64,000 nucleotides of DNA from Rhodobacter sp. NTK016B (GCF_017303295.1 NZ_JAFKOK010000001.1:372001-436000), one strand, 5' to 3'; numbered from the stretch's first letter, positions 50,216 to 62,056 are shown. Numbers and translations are program-made. The notes: generated by a model not told the origin, from the letters alone.

Positions 50216-50244
50216 GTTAGGTCCACGTCCTTGCAGCCCGTCAA
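50216..50244 (-). promoter_or_regulatory. Possible promoter of the nucleoside ABC operon
   Basis: Minus strand: -35 TTGACG (50244-50239), 17-bp spacer, -10 CCTAAC (50221-50216). The -10 is poor. A dyad TTACCA (50252-50257) ... TGGTAA (50281-50286) lies just upstream and may bind a regulator. Confidence 0.35.
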
Positions 50245-50301
50245 GCGAATTTTACCAAACGGACAAGTCAGGGAATCGTCTGGTAAGCTCAAGGTTAAAT
50301 C

Positions 50302-50721
50302 TCAGGCGAAGGACTTGCAAAGGATCAATGCCGCGACGCTCTGGCCAGTTGGCGCGACGTAATAGCCGGGCCTGCGCCCTTGCGCCGTCCAGCCACAGGC
50401 GCCGTAGAGAGCGCGCGCGGGGGCGTTGTCCTCGGCCACTTCGAGAAACGCGCTTTCGGCGCCGCGCGCACGGGCCTCGGCATCGAAGGTCTCGAGCCGG
50501 GCGCGCGCCAGTCCCTGCCGGCGCCGGTCGGGATCGGTGGCGAGGGTCAGCAGCTCGGCCTCGCCTGCAACGACGCGGCCCAACGCGAAGCTGTGGCCCC
50601 CGGGATCGGCGGTCAGGAAAACAAACGGGCTGTCGAGAAGCGCCGCGAAGCCGCTCGCGTGCCACGGCGCGGGTGTGGTGAAGGCGCGGGCATGAAGGGC
50701 GGCAAGCTGATCGGGTGTCAT
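50302..50721 (-). CDS. rimI: Ribosomal-protein-alanine N-acetyltransferase RimI
   Basis: A 139-residue GNAT acetyltransferase. The acetyl-CoA loop is DPDRRRQGLARARL and the motif B region is AFLEVAEDNAPARALYGACGW, typical of RimI, which acetylates ribosomal protein S18. The nearby tsaB gene (50887-51486), 165 bases upstream, supports RimI because the two are commonly linked. The 165-base gap holds only GC-rich inverted repeats. Confidence 0.88.
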   Translation of the reverse strand: MTPDQLAALHARAFTTPAPWHASGFAALLDSPFVFLTADPGGHSFALGRVVAGEAELLTLATDPDRRRQGLARARLETFDAEARARGAESAFLEVAEDNAPARALYGACGWTAQGRRPGYYVAPTGQSVAALILCKSFA

Positions 50722-50886
50722 GGCGCCGGGCTTACCGCGTCGCGCGGGCGGCGCCTAGAGGGGCGCGCGGATAAAGGCAACGGGGGAGCGGTTTCACCCT
50801 CGTCCGGCACGCCTCCGGCGCGCAGCCCTCGTGCGACCGGGCGCGGCGCTGCGCGCCGCGCAAAGCGCCTGCGGGGATCGGCGCGC

Positions 50887-51486
50887 TCAGTCCAGAAGCG
50901 CCGGCGGTCGTTCCGAAGGCGGAGCCGCGTCGGGCGCGCGGAGATAGGCGGGTGCGGGCCGGGGCTGCGGCGTATCCATCCGCGCGGCCGCGATCCGGGC
51001 AATCGCCACGGCGAGCGGATGCGCGGGGGGCGTTCCACCCTCGCCGATGTAAAACGCGGGTGGGCTGTCCGATTGTACAGGTGTGGCCTCGGGCGTCTCG
51101 CGGATCCAGACGGCGCCGCGCATCGCCGGAAGCACGACCGGCAGGTCCGGCCCGTCGAGCGCCAGCGCGGTGAAGCGGTCGACGCCGATGGCCGGGATAC
51201 CGAGCCCCAGCGCCAAGCCCCGGGCTGCCGACGTAGTGATGCGGATGCCGGTAAAGTTACCCGGCCCGGTGCCAGCGCCCAGCGCGTCGAGATCGGCCCA
51301 GCCAAGGCCCGCCTCATTCAGCAGCGTTTCGAGAAATCCTATCAGCGCCTCGCCCTGCCCCTTGGGCAGCGCCTGCTCGGCCTGAGCGCGCACTTGCCCG
51401 CCCTGCAGAACCGCGCCGCTCAGCCAGGGGCCGGACGTATCGAAGGCGATGATCGCAACCCCCGCCCGGTCTTTGTCAGACGGCAA
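50887..51486 (-). CDS. tsaB: tRNA threonylcarbamoyladenosine biosynthesis protein TsaB
   Basis: A 199-residue ASKHA-fold protein. The N-terminal AIIAFDTSGPWLSGAVLQGG, GTGPGNFTGIRITTSAARGLA and GVDRFTALAL are diagnostic. It is a partner of TsaD in forming t6A37 on tRNAs. The only start near the conserved beginning is a TTG at 51486, inside the end of nfuA (11-base overlap). The C-terminal part (after residue 150) is Pro/Ala rich and shorter than in E. coli. Confidence 0.9.
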   Translation of the reverse strand: MPSDKDRAGVAIIAFDTSGPWLSGAVLQGGQVRAQAEQALPKGQGEALIGFLETLLNEAGLGWADLDALGAGTGPGNFTGIRITTSAARGLALGLGIPAIGVDRFTALALDGPDLPVVLPAMRGAVWIRETPEATPVQSDSPPAFYIGEGGTPPAHPLAVAIARIAAARMDTPQPRPAPAYLRAPDAAPPSERPPALLD

Positions 51487-52033
51487 CCGGACGAACCTCG
51501 GTCACTTCGGGGATGTAGTGGCGCAGAAGGTTCTCGATACCCATCTTGAGCGTCATCGTCGACGAGGGGCAGCCCGCGCAGGCGCCCTTCATGTGCAGAT
51601 AGACGATGCCCCGGTCGAAACCGTGGAAGGTGATATCGCCGCCATCCTGCGCCACGGCGGGACGCACGCGGGTATCGAGCAACTCTTTGATCTGGCCGAC
51701 AACTTCGCCATCCGGGCCGTCTTGCGTGGCATGGGCGGCTTCGGTTTCACCTTCGATCGCCGGGCGGCCCGACTGGAAATGCTCAAGGATCGCGCCCAGC
51801 ACCGAGGGCTTCACATGCGACCAGTCGGCGCCGGCATCCTTGGTGACGGTGACAAAATCGGCGCCCAGAAAGACGGCCGTCACGCCCGGCGCGGCGAAGA
51901 TCGCCTGCGCCAGCGGCGAGGATGCGGCGCTGGCGGCATCGGGGAAATCGGCCGTGCCCTGACCGAGCACGTCTTGTCCGGGCAGGAATTTCAGCGTGGC
52001 GGGGTTCGGGGTGGATTCGGTCTGGATGAACAT
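51476..52033 (-). CDS. nfuA: NfuA/NifU-like iron-sulfur scaffold protein
   Basis: A 185-residue protein with an N-terminal Nfu_N domain (MFIQTESTPNPATLKFLPG) and a C-terminal NifU domain whose CxxC is C152 and C155 (GACAGCPSSTMTLK). It assembles and passes on [4Fe-4S] clusters. This domain order is the alphaproteobacterial/mitochondrial NFU1 type. The ATG at 52033 is the conserved start. tsaB overlaps its 3' end. Confidence 0.94.
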   Translation of the reverse strand: MFIQTESTPNPATLKFLPGQDVLGQGTADFPDAASAASSPLAQAIFAAPGVTAVFLGADFVTVTKDAGADWSHVKPSVLGAILEHFQSGRPAIEGETEAAHATQDGPDGEVVGQIKELLDTRVRPAVAQDGGDITFHGFDRGIVYLHMKGACAGCPSSTMTLKMGIENLLRHYIPEVTEVRPVAV

Positions 52034-52217
52034 GGCGGGCCTCCGTTTCACCGGGGATATGCGTATGACCGAACTGCAAGTCAAGGAACAGCCCATGGCC
52101 GACACGATGGGACGAAGCATGCGCTGCCCCATGCCCAGGCCCCTCGCACAGGGTATCCTTGACGGCCAACCACAGGGCCAGCCGCAATTCCCCGCCTGGC
52201 GGCTGCCCGATACCGCC

Positions 52218-52505
52218 CTAATACAGCCCCCGCGCGGCCAGGATCAGCGAGATATGATAGTCGGTCAGCGGCTCTTCGAACATCACCCCGCAGGTATCGT
52301 CGAAATGCCAGCGCACTTCAGCGCTCAGGCTCAGGCCCGCCGCGTGGATGGCAACCCAGTCGCTGATCCGCAGCATCCGGTCGGGCACCCCCAGAAGCCG
52401 GGCACCGCCCGGCGAGACATTTCCCAACGTGGCATCGAACGCGCCCATGGGGGCCCGGACCTGGACGAAGGCCCGCGTCGACAGCCGCAGCGCGCGATTC
52501 GGCAT
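52218..52505 (-). CDS. PilZ-like domain protein
   Basis: A 95-residue protein with RALRLSTRAF near the start and LGNVSPGGARLLG at residues 27-39, matching the RxxxR and [DN]xSxxG motifs of c-di-GMP-binding PilZ domains. The rest (VAIHAAGLSLSAEVRW, GVMFEEPL) fits the beta barrel. It may be a small c-di-GMP receptor; binding is not proven because the RxxxR spacing is loose. No other gene is clearly in its operon. Confidence 0.75.
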   Translation of the reverse strand: MPNRALRLSTRAFVQVRAPMGAFDATLGNVSPGGARLLGVPDRMLRISDWVAIHAAGLSLSAEVRWHFDDTCGVMFEEPLTDYHISLILAARGLY

Positions 52506-52676
52506 CTTCGTTCTCCCGATGGCTTTTTCTTCAGTTTCCGATCAAGAGGTTGCCGTGCCGTTAACAGCGCTCTTGATTGGTCCGAACCGATCCCCATTTA
52601 GGATCTGAGGCCCGCAAGAGGAACGCGCCGCAAAGGGCGTTCCGCGACAGCCGGGCGCTTTGATATGGAGAGTGCG

Positions 52677-55289
<2,613 letters not shown>

Positions 55290-55303
55290 TCCCGCGATCA
55301 CAG

Positions 55304-55331
55304 GGGCGCCGGGAAACCGGCGCCCTTTTCC
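55304..55331 (+). terminator. Intrinsic terminator of clpB
   Basis: 9-bp stem GGGCGCCGG (55304-55312) / CCGGCGCCC (55317-55325) with a GAAA tetraloop, then TTTT. Confidence 0.92.
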
Positions 55332-55566
55332 GTGGTGGCTCGGCTGCGGTGCCCCGCACCGGGATTTCCGGCGCCCTCGGGTTCCGCAAGGTCAACCGAA
55401 AAACCGCCTTGCGCGCCCTCCCCTGCGGCCCACGCAACCCCACCTTCCCGGCCAGCAAGGTGATGACGATGCTCTGAAAACGGCATCGCGCGATGCCGGG
55501 TGTCGCCTGTCGCCATGCATGTTAGACACGATGCCAGCGTAGTGTGTCGGTATCAGGAGTTGTGGA

Positions 55567-56478
55567 ATGGATAGGCTCGCAGCCGATCGGATGTTCATTG
55601 CGGTCATGGAGACCGGAAGTTTCGCCGCCGCCGCGCGCAAGCTGGGCACCAGCTCGGGTCAGGCGTCGAAACTTGTCTCCGCTCTTGAGGCCGAGCTGGG
55701 CACAAGGCTGATGAACCGCACCACCCGCGCGCTGGCGCCGACCGAGCTGGGCCAAACCTATTTCGCGCAGATCCGCAACATCGTCGGCGATCTCGACGCG
55801 CTGGACCAGACGCTACGCGACGCGGGCGAAGCGCCGCGCGGGAAGCTGCGGCTCTCGGCGCCGCTCTCGCTGGGCACGATGCAATTGTCCCGGGCGCTCA
55901 ACGACTTCGCGCTGGCCTATCCGGGGATCGAGATGGATGTCTCGTTCACCGACCGCTATGTCAGTCTGGTGGATGAAGGCTTCGACGCCGCGATCCGCGT
56001 GGGCACGCCCGCCGATTCCTCGCTGATCGCGCGCAAGCTGGGGCGGGTGCGGGTGATCACGCTGGCCAGCCCCGATTACCTTGCCCGGCATGGTCCGGTC
56101 GAAAGCCCCGACGCGCTGGCGCGGCACGAATGCATCCTCGACACAAATCTGCGCGAGCCGACGCATTGGCGCTTCACCGACCGCAGCGTGATCGTTTCGG
56201 GGCGGCTGCGCTATTCCAACGGGCTGGCCTGCCTTCTGGCCGCCGAACAGGGGCTGGGCATCGCCCGCGTGCCGGGATTCGCCGCGCTTCCCAGCATCGC
56301 CGCCGGTCGCGTCCGACCGCTGCTGACCGATTATGAACCTGCGCCGCTCGGTGTCTTCGCGATGTATCCCACCGGACGCCACCTGCCCCGCAAGGTGCGG
56401 CTGCTGATCGACTATCTGGGCGACGATTTCAGCCGGCATGACCCGATGCTGCCGGTGCCGAACGCCGTGGGGGCGTGA
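55567..56478 (+). CDS. LysR-family transcriptional regulator
   Basis: A 303-residue LysR regulator. The winged helix (residues 1-60) has MFIAVMETGSFAAAARKLG and SSGQASKLVSALEAELGTRL; the effector domain follows with GKLRLSAPLSLG and VDEGFDAAIRVG, as in the large CrgA/DsdC-like subgroup. The downstream DoxX and dioxygenase genes are on the same strand, 120 bases away, behind palindromes that could be its binding sites. The inducer is unknown, possibly a quinone or aromatic compound. Confidence 0.93.
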   Translation: MDRLAADRMFIAVMETGSFAAAARKLGTSSGQASKLVSALEAELGTRLMNRTTRALAPTELGQTYFAQIRNIVGDLDALDQTLRDAGEAPRGKLRLSAPLSLGTMQLSRALNDFALAYPGIEMDVSFTDRYVSLVDEGFDAAIRVGTPADSSLIARKLGRVRVITLASPDYLARHGPVESPDALARHECILDTNLREPTHWRFTDRSVIVSGRLRYSNGLACLLAAEQGLGIARVPGFAALPSIAAGRVRPLLTDYEPAPLGVFAMYPTGRHLPRKVRLLIDYLGDDFSRHDPMLPVPNAVGA

Positions 56479-56481
56479 TAG

Positions 56482-56530
56482 CTTCCAAAATGGAAGGAAT
56501 GACTTGCCTTTCGGTCGGATTACAATCCGA
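56482..56530 (+). promoter_or_regulatory. Promoter region of doxX-dioxygenase operon with two palindromes
   Basis: Two perfect palindromes, CTTCCA-AAA-TGGAAG (56482-56496) and TCGGAT-TACA-ATCCGA (56515-56530). The second contains a good -10, TACAAT (56521-56526), but no fitting -35 lies upstream, as expected for an activator-dependent promoter. The LysR protein encoded just upstream is the natural candidate. Confidence 0.45.
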
Positions 56531-56598
56531 TCAAGGCCATGCCATCTGAGGGTCACAAGGCGCAACGACGCCGCAACCAGACTTTGGAGACCCTTTCG

Positions 56599-57024
56599 AT
56601 GACTGCCACGACCGCGACCAACGCCTCCGCCACCCGGCTCGACAATGCCGAACTCGCCGCCCTGATCCTGCGGGTGTCGATGGGCGTTCTGTTCATCCTG
56701 CACGGCTGGATGAAGTACTCGGTGTTCACCCCCGCCGGCACCGCGCAATATTTCGCGGCGATCGGCCTGCCTGCCTTCCTTGGCTATGTTACCATCGCGG
56801 CCGAGATCGTCGGCGGCGCTGCGCTGATCGCGGGCCTGTGGACCCGCTGGGTGTCGCTCGCCTTCATTCCGCTGATGATCGGCGCGGGGTATTTCGGCCA
56901 TGGCGCCAACGGCTTCTTCTTCTCGAACGAAGGCGGCGGCTGGGAATACACGGCGTTCTGGACCGTCGCGCTGGTGGTGCAGGCGCTGCTGGGCGGCGGC
57001 GCCTGGGCGCTGCGCCGCAGCTGA
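56599..57024 (+). CDS. DoxX-family membrane protein
   Basis: A 141-residue protein with four helices and the DoxX signature LILRVSMGVLFILHGWMKYSVF and GYVTIAAEIVGGAALIAGLWTRWVSL. It is a different branch from the DoxX of the bufferin operon. Together with the following dioxygenase and the LysR gene it makes a cluster common in proteobacteria and linked to quinone or aromatic stress. The ATG at 56599 follows GGAG. Confidence 0.92.
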   Translation: MTATTATNASATRLDNAELAALILRVSMGVLFILHGWMKYSVFTPAGTAQYFAAIGLPAFLGYVTIAAEIVGGAALIAGLWTRWVSLAFIPLMIGAGYFGHGANGFFFSNEGGGWEYTAFWTVALVVQALLGGGAWALRRS

Positions 57025-57077
57025 GCGCAAGATCCGAGGGCGGCGCCCCCGCCGCCCTCTCCGTCAACAGGAGCCTG

Positions 57078-57875
57078 ATGATGACCCGTCTTCCCACCTA
57101 TTTCATCTCGCATGGCGGCGGCCCGTGGCCGTGGATCCCGCAGATGCGCGCGCAGTTCCACAATCTCGAGGCCAGCCTCAAGCAGATGGTCGCCGAGCTG
57201 CCCGAAAAGCCCAAGGCCGTGTTGTCGATTTCCGGGCATTGGGAAGGCGACAGCTTCGCCGTGATGGCCAATCCGAAGCCGCCGATGGTCTACGATTATT
57301 ACGGCTTCCCCAAGGAAACCTACGAGATCACCTATCCCGCCCCCGGCGCGCCCGAACTGGCGCAACGGACGATGGCGTTGCTTAAGGACGCGGGCCTGCC
57401 CACCCGGCTGGATACCGAGCAGGGCTTCGACCACGGCACCTTCGCGCCACTCTACGTCATGTACCCGCAAGCCGACATGCCGGTATATCAGGTGTCGCTG
57501 CGCAAGACTTATTCGCCCGAAGAGCATTTCGCGATGGGTCGCGCGCTGGCACCGCTGCGCGACGAAGGCGTGATGATCGTGGGTTCGGGGCTGAGCTTTC
57601 ACAACCTGCGGCTCTTTGGCCCGGGTGCCAAAGTCCCGTCCGAGGCGTTCGATGCTTGGCTGGGCCAGACGCTGGCCGGCGCGCCCGAGGCCCGGACCGA
57701 GGCGCTGTTGCACTGGGAAGACGCCCCCCATGCGCGCACCTGCCACGCGCAGGAAGACCATTTCGTGCCGCTTTTCGCGGCGCTGGGTGCGGCTGAGGGC
57801 GAGCCCGCCACGCGGATCTACCACGATGTCGACCTGATGGGCGGTGTCACCGCGTCGAGCTATCGCTTCGGCTGA
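57078..57875 (+). CDS. DODA-type extradiol aromatic-ring-opening dioxygenase
   Basis: A 265-residue class III (LigB-fold) dioxygenase. Metal-binding histidines are in YFISHGGGP (near residue 12) and SISGHWEG (near 54), followed by GFDHGTFAPL and GSGLSFHNLR. It probably opens catechol-type rings using Fe(II) or Zn(II); the substrate is unknown. AGGAG precedes two adjacent ATG codons (57078, 57081). It is the last gene of the operon, with a strong terminator behind. Confidence 0.92.
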   Translation: MMTRLPTYFISHGGGPWPWIPQMRAQFHNLEASLKQMVAELPEKPKAVLSISGHWEGDSFAVMANPKPPMVYDYYGFPKETYEITYPAPGAPELAQRTMALLKDAGLPTRLDTEQGFDHGTFAPLYVMYPQADMPVYQVSLRKTYSPEEHFAMGRALAPLRDEGVMIVGSGLSFHNLRLFGPGAKVPSEAFDAWLGQTLAGAPEARTEALLHWEDAPHARTCHAQEDHFVPLFAALGAAEGEPATRIYHDVDLMGGVTASSYRFG

Positions 57876-57901
57876 CCGGCCCCGGCCCCTGCTGCAGACA
57901 C

Positions 57902-57934
57902 AAACGGCCACCGGAACCCCGGTGGCCGTTTTTC
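57902..57934. terminator. Bidirectional intrinsic terminator
   Basis: 13-bp stem AAACGGCCACCGG (57902-57914) / CCGGTGGCCGTTT (57919-57931), loop AACC, then a T-run. It separates the convergent dioxygenase and DUF4139 genes. Confidence 0.92.
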
Positions 57935-57950
57935 TGTACTGCTGCGCCGG

Positions 57951-59894
57951 TTATTGGGCGCCGACGATCTCGCGGATCTGCGCGCGCAGAGTCTCGACCC
58001 GCTCGCCCGCCGCGTCGCTTGCCTCGCGCGCGTCGGTGATCTCGGTGTCGATCGTGTCGACCCGCGCGCGGCGCTCGCGGTTGGCCTGACTGTCGTCGCC
58101 CAGTTGCACGATCAGGCTGACCAAGCGCTGCTGTTCGCGCTCGAGCGCCTGAACCTCGCCCGCCAGCCGACGCTGCGCGTTCTCATTATCGAGCACCTCG
58201 CGCCGCAATTCGGCGATCCGGCCCAGCGTCTCGCGCACCTCGTCGCTGACCGCGCGGCCTTCCCAATAGGCGAGCGTGGCCACGTCCATGTCCAGCACGC
58301 CGACCCGCCGGGTGCGCGGCTGACGCTCGGTCACGACAAGCTGCGCGCGCTCGCCTGCCGGGACCTCGACCACCCAGCGCCAGGCATCGGGGCGCTCTTC
58401 GGGGCCCGTGGCGCTGCTGACGCGCCAACCCGCGCGGCGCGGATGGTCGATGGTGACCTCGCGCGCGTCATCGGCTGCGCCTTCGATCCGGTAGGTCACG
58501 CGGCGCTCCAGATCCTCGGACACGTGCAGCATCCCACCCGCGATCCGCATCTCGCGCACGGCCTCGGTGCTGGTGGTTTCCTCGCGCACCTCGACCGCCG
58601 TGTCGCGGGCGAAATCGACGATTTCGGTCGCGCCGGGCGCCAGTTCGGGGATCATCGCGTCGCCGGCATGGCCGCGCCCGTCCTCGTAAAGCGTCAGAAC
58701 CCCGGCAGGTAGCCGCAGCGGCAGCGGGTTTTCCAAGGACAGCGCGATCACCGGGTGACGATCCCCCTGCCCGCCGCGATACAGGACCAGCCGCGCATCG
58801 GGCAGGTCTTCGGACAGGAAGGGCACGCTCATCATCTGTCCCGCCGCCAGCGTCACCGGCGTATCCAGCGTGAAGCGGCTGAAACTGTCCCCGTCATCGG
58901 CACTGACCGAAACCGACGCCGCGCTTTCGGCCATGTCGGCCATCGTGGCCCCCCCGCCTGCTTGCGCCATCTCGGCGATGGCGCCCCGGAATTGCGGCGC
59001 TGCGGCGACCATCGGCGCGGGCGGCGGGATGTCGCCCGCCTGTTCGCGATGGGCATAGGTGCGCGCATAGAGCCGCGCTTCGATGGCGCGCACCGATCCG
59101 GTCGCCAGCGTCAGCTGGATATCGTCCCAGTCGATGCCGGTGGTGTTTTCGACCACCGCCCAGCCGATCAGCCGGATGCCGTCCTCGGTATCGACGGCGC
59201 GCCATGCGGTGCGCCAGAGCGGCGCGTCCTGCAGATAGACCAGCCCCACATCGCGCGGCGTGCGGTCGTCGCTGTCGAGCGACAGCTCAACCCGTCGCGG
59301 ATTGGCCGAGGCCCGCCACGCCCTCAGCGCATCGGTCAGCGTCGCCTGATCGGCGGCATCGGCAAAGCGCACGCCCAGCGCGTCGTCCATCTCGAAACTG
59401 TGCAGCGTGCCGTCCTCGGCCTGAAGGTTCAGCACATGGACGGTGCCGTGCTCGCCCTCGCGCCCGGTCACGCCCATATTGAGGCCCTGCCACTGCTCGC
59501 CGCGCCGCTCGACCAGCAGGGGCGCCCCCACCATCGTGCCGAACAGCCGCGCCGGATCGGTCACGTCATCGGGGGTGAAGGGGAAATGCGCGAAGGCATC
59601 CTCGAAACTGCCCGGCCCGGTCATCGTGACGAAGGGCACGGCGCCGGTGGGGTCGAGCACCCAGAGGCTCTTGAGGAAATCGTCGATATCGTCGCGCGCC
59701 ACGGACAGGGTGATCGGCTCGCGACCGAGCTGCCCCTCGGCCTCGATCATGGCGAGCCCCGCAGTCGACAGGGTCACGGCATTGATCGCGGTCTCGGCCT
59801 GCAGCGGCATCGCCAGAGCAAGACCGCTCAGCGACAGCACCACGGTATTGCGCAGGCGACGGCGAAGGCGGGTATGGGGCATTTGAAATAGCAT
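57951..59894 (-). CDS. DUF4139-domain exported protein
   Basis: A 647-residue protein. It has an N-terminal signal peptide (TVVLSLSGLALAMPLQA), a mixed central part, and the DUF4139 segment from about residue 200 on, with PLWRTAWRAVDTEDG, WAVVENTTGIDWDDI and, later, RVTYRIEGAADDAREVTIDHP. The last 100 residues form a coiled coil (LRREVLDNENAQRRLAGEVQ). It is likely periplasmic; function is unknown, and members are often listed as mucoidy-inhibitor-like. The ATG at 59894 follows GGAG. Confidence 0.87.
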   Translation of the reverse strand: MLFQMPHTRLRRRLRNTVVLSLSGLALAMPLQAETAINAVTLSTAGLAMIEAEGQLGREPITLSVARDDIDDFLKSLWVLDPTGAVPFVTMTGPGSFEDAFAHFPFTPDDVTDPARLFGTMVGAPLLVERRGEQWQGLNMGVTGREGEHGTVHVLNLQAEDGTLHSFEMDDALGVRFADAADQATLTDALRAWRASANPRRVELSLDSDDRTPRDVGLVYLQDAPLWRTAWRAVDTEDGIRLIGWAVVENTTGIDWDDIQLTLATGSVRAIEARLYARTYAHREQAGDIPPPAPMVAAAPQFRGAIAEMAQAGGGATMADMAESAASVSVSADDGDSFSRFTLDTPVTLAAGQMMSVPFLSEDLPDARLVLYRGGQGDRHPVIALSLENPLPLRLPAGVLTLYEDGRGHAGDAMIPELAPGATEIVDFARDTAVEVREETTSTEAVREMRIAGGMLHVSEDLERRVTYRIEGAADDAREVTIDHPRRAGWRVSSATGPEERPDAWRWVVEVPAGERAQLVVTERQPRTRRVGVLDMDVATLAYWEGRAVSDEVRETLGRIAELRREVLDNENAQRRLAGEVQALEREQQRLVSLIVQLGDDSQANRERRARVDTIDTEITDAREASDAAGERVETLRAQIREIVGAQ

Positions 59895-60011
59895 AAGGAA
59901 AACTCCGGGCGGACGATGATCGTCGCGCCAGAGTGCCCAATTGGCGGCCACAGGCCAAGGGGGAGAGCGATCACCACTGCGCCAGCAGAGCGTGTGCGGC
60001 GCGTGACAACA

Positions 60012-60041
60012 GACGGGCCCGGCACGATCGCCGGGCCCGTC
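60012..60041 (-). terminator. Terminator after the AGCS symporter gene
   Basis: 12-bp stem GACGGGCCCGGC (60012-60023) / GCCGGGCCCGTC (60030-60041) with a six-base loop; TGTTGTC follows on the minus strand. Confidence 0.75.
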
Positions 60042-60048
60042 CGGGGAG

Positions 60049-61602
60049 TTACTTGAACTTCTTGATTTCGCCCGACTTCAGACGTGCGCGGTAGCCGTTC
60101 AGCTCACGCTTGACGACCGGCATCAGGAAATACAGGCCGATGATGTTCACGACGCCCATCGCGAACAAAGCCGCGTCCGAGAAATCCAGCACCGCGCCAA
60201 GGCTCGACGCCGCGCCGACGATCACGAAGAAGCAGAACAACAGCTTGAAGACCAGTTCCTTGCCCTTGCCTTCGCCGAACAGGTAGGTCCACGCCTTGAG
60301 GCCGTAATAGCTCCACGAGATCATTGTCGAGAAGGCGAACAGGAAGACCGCGACGGCCAGCACATAGCCGAACCAGCCGAAGACCGAGCTGAACGCCGCC
60401 GCCGTCAGGGCCACGCCCGACGTGTCGCCGACCGTGGCGATCCCGCCGCTGTCGTTCAGGATGTAGAGACCGGTCTCAGGGTTCACCATCAACTGCCCGG
60501 TGATGATGATGACCAGCGAGGTCATCGTGCAGATCACCACGGTGTCGATGAACGGCTCGAGCAGCGACACGAAGCCTTCGGTGATCGGCTCTTTGGTGCG
60601 CACCGCCGAGTGGGCGATGGCTGCCGAGCCGATGCCCGCCTCGTTCGAGAAGGCTGCGCGGCGGAAGCCCTGGATCAGCGCGCCGATGATGCCGCCCGTC
60701 ACACCCAGCCCGGTGAACGCGCCCGCGACGATCTCGCGGAAAGCCTCGCCCACCATGTCGAGATTCATCGCAATGATGACCAGCGCCGACAGCACGTAGA
60801 GCACGCCCATGAACGGCACGACCTTTTCGGTCACCTGCGCGATCGACTTCAGGCCGCCGATGATGACGGCGAAGACCACGCCCGCCAGAATCACGCCGGT
60901 GATCCAGCCGGGATAATCCCCCACCACGCCGGAAATCGCCGCATGCGCCTGATTGGCCTGGAACATGTTGCCCCCGCCCATCGCGCCCAGCACGCAGAAG
61001 ATCGCGAACATCACTGCCATGAACTTGCCCAGCGGCAGGCCACGTTCCTTGAACCCTTTGTCGAGGTAGTACATCGGGCCGCCCGACACGCTGCCATCGG
61101 GATATTCGTTGCGGTACTTAACGCCCAGCGTGCATTCGGTGAACTTCGTGGCCATGCCCAGCAGACCCGCAAGGATCATCCAGAACGTGGCCCCGGCCCC
61201 ACCGATGCTGACCGCCACCGCGACACCCGCGATATTGCCCAGCCCCACGGTGCCCGACAAAGCGGTCGCCAGCGCCTGAAAGTGGCTGACCTCGCCTGCG
61301 TCGTTGGGATCGGAATAATCGCCCTTCACAAGCTGGATGGAATGCTTGAAGGCGCGGAACTGGATGAAGCCGAAATACAGCGAGAACACCGCCGCGGCTA
61401 TGACCAGCCAGCCGACGATCCAAGGCACAGTCGTGCCCGGCACATTGGCGAAGATCAGCGCCACGAACCAGCCAGTCGAGGCGGCGAAAATATCGTTGAT
61501 GGTGTCGCCGATGGTTGCGGCGGCTTCGTCCTGCGCCATCGCCATGGCGGGAAAAGCGGTGAGAAAGACGCCCAGAGCGGCGCGTTGACTAAATCGTTGC
61601 AT
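60049..61602 (-). CDS. AGCS-family sodium:amino acid symporter
   Basis: A 517-residue membrane carrier. It opens with a signal-peptide-like helix (ALGVFLTAFPAMAMAQ), then the AGCS core: SGTVGLGNIAGVAVAVSIGGAGATFWM, YPDGSVSGGPMYYL and FSNEAGIGSAAIAHS. Members import alanine or glycine with sodium. It starts 16 bases after a universal stress protein gene and is certainly co-transcribed with it. A terminator follows. Confidence 0.94.
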   Translation of the reverse strand: MQRFSQRAALGVFLTAFPAMAMAQDEAAATIGDTINDIFAASTGWFVALIFANVPGTTVPWIVGWLVIAAAVFSLYFGFIQFRAFKHSIQLVKGDYSDPNDAGEVSHFQALATALSGTVGLGNIAGVAVAVSIGGAGATFWMILAGLLGMATKFTECTLGVKYRNEYPDGSVSGGPMYYLDKGFKERGLPLGKFMAVMFAIFCVLGAMGGGNMFQANQAHAAISGVVGDYPGWITGVILAGVVFAVIIGGLKSIAQVTEKVVPFMGVLYVLSALVIIAMNLDMVGEAFREIVAGAFTGLGVTGGIIGALIQGFRRAAFSNEAGIGSAAIAHSAVRTKEPITEGFVSLLEPFIDTVVICTMTSLVIIITGQLMVNPETGLYILNDSGGIATVGDTSGVALTAAAFSSVFGWFGYVLAVAVFLFAFSTMISWSYYGLKAWTYLFGEGKGKELVFKLLFCFFVIVGAASSLGAVLDFSDAALFAMGVVNIIGLYFLMPVVKRELNGYRARLKSGEIKKFK

Positions 61603-61618
61603 GGGATACTCCGCTGGC

Positions 61619-62056
61619 TCAGGGCACAATGGTGACGGGGACGGTGGCGATCTGCGCCAGCGTGCCGGTGACCGAACCGAACAGCCGCGCGCCCAGCCCC
61701 GACGAACCGATCCGCCCGATGACGATCTGCGAGGCATTGCTCGCCTTGGCGATCTCGACCAGCGTTTCGGCGACATGGCCGAAGCGGATATCGCTCGAGA
61801 CGGACAAGCCCGCCGCTTGCAGCTTGGCCACGACCGGGCTGACCAGCGCCTGTTCGGCGCGCGTCATCTCTTCCTTTCGCCGCTTGTGTCGCTCTTCGAT
61901 CTCTTCCTTGGTGAGAAAGCTGTAGGGCGACCATTCCAGCACATGCGCCACGATCAGCGCCGCGCCGCTGCTTTCCGCAAAGGTCTGGGCCAACGTGACG
62001 GCGCGTTCTCCGGCACCGGATCCGTCGTAGGCCACGACGATCGGGGGTGTTGTCAT
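61619..62056 (-). CDS. Universal stress protein with ATP-binding motif
   Basis: A 145-residue USP. It starts TPPIVVAYDGSGAGERAVTL and ends with the complete ATP site GRIGSSGLGARLFGSVTG (G-x2-G-x9-GS) and VPVTIVP. The middle has a charged insert EEIEERHKRRKEEM. It precedes the AGCS symporter gene by 16 bases on the same strand, so it probably senses ATP or regulates that carrier. The ATG at 62056 follows GGAGAG. Confidence 0.94.
   Translation of the reverse strand: MTTPPIVVAYDGSGAGERAVTLAQTFAESSGAALIVAHVLEWSPYSFLTKEEIEERHKRRKEEMTRAEQALVSPVVAKLQAAGLSVSSDIRFGHVAETLVEIAKASNASQIVIGRIGSSGLGARLFGSVTGTLAQIATVPVTIVP

Noticed and set aside
51996-52601. A plus-strand open frame between nfuA and the PilZ gene
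   Set aside because: It overlaps both genes in antisense, lacks a ribosome binding site and shows no recognisable motif.
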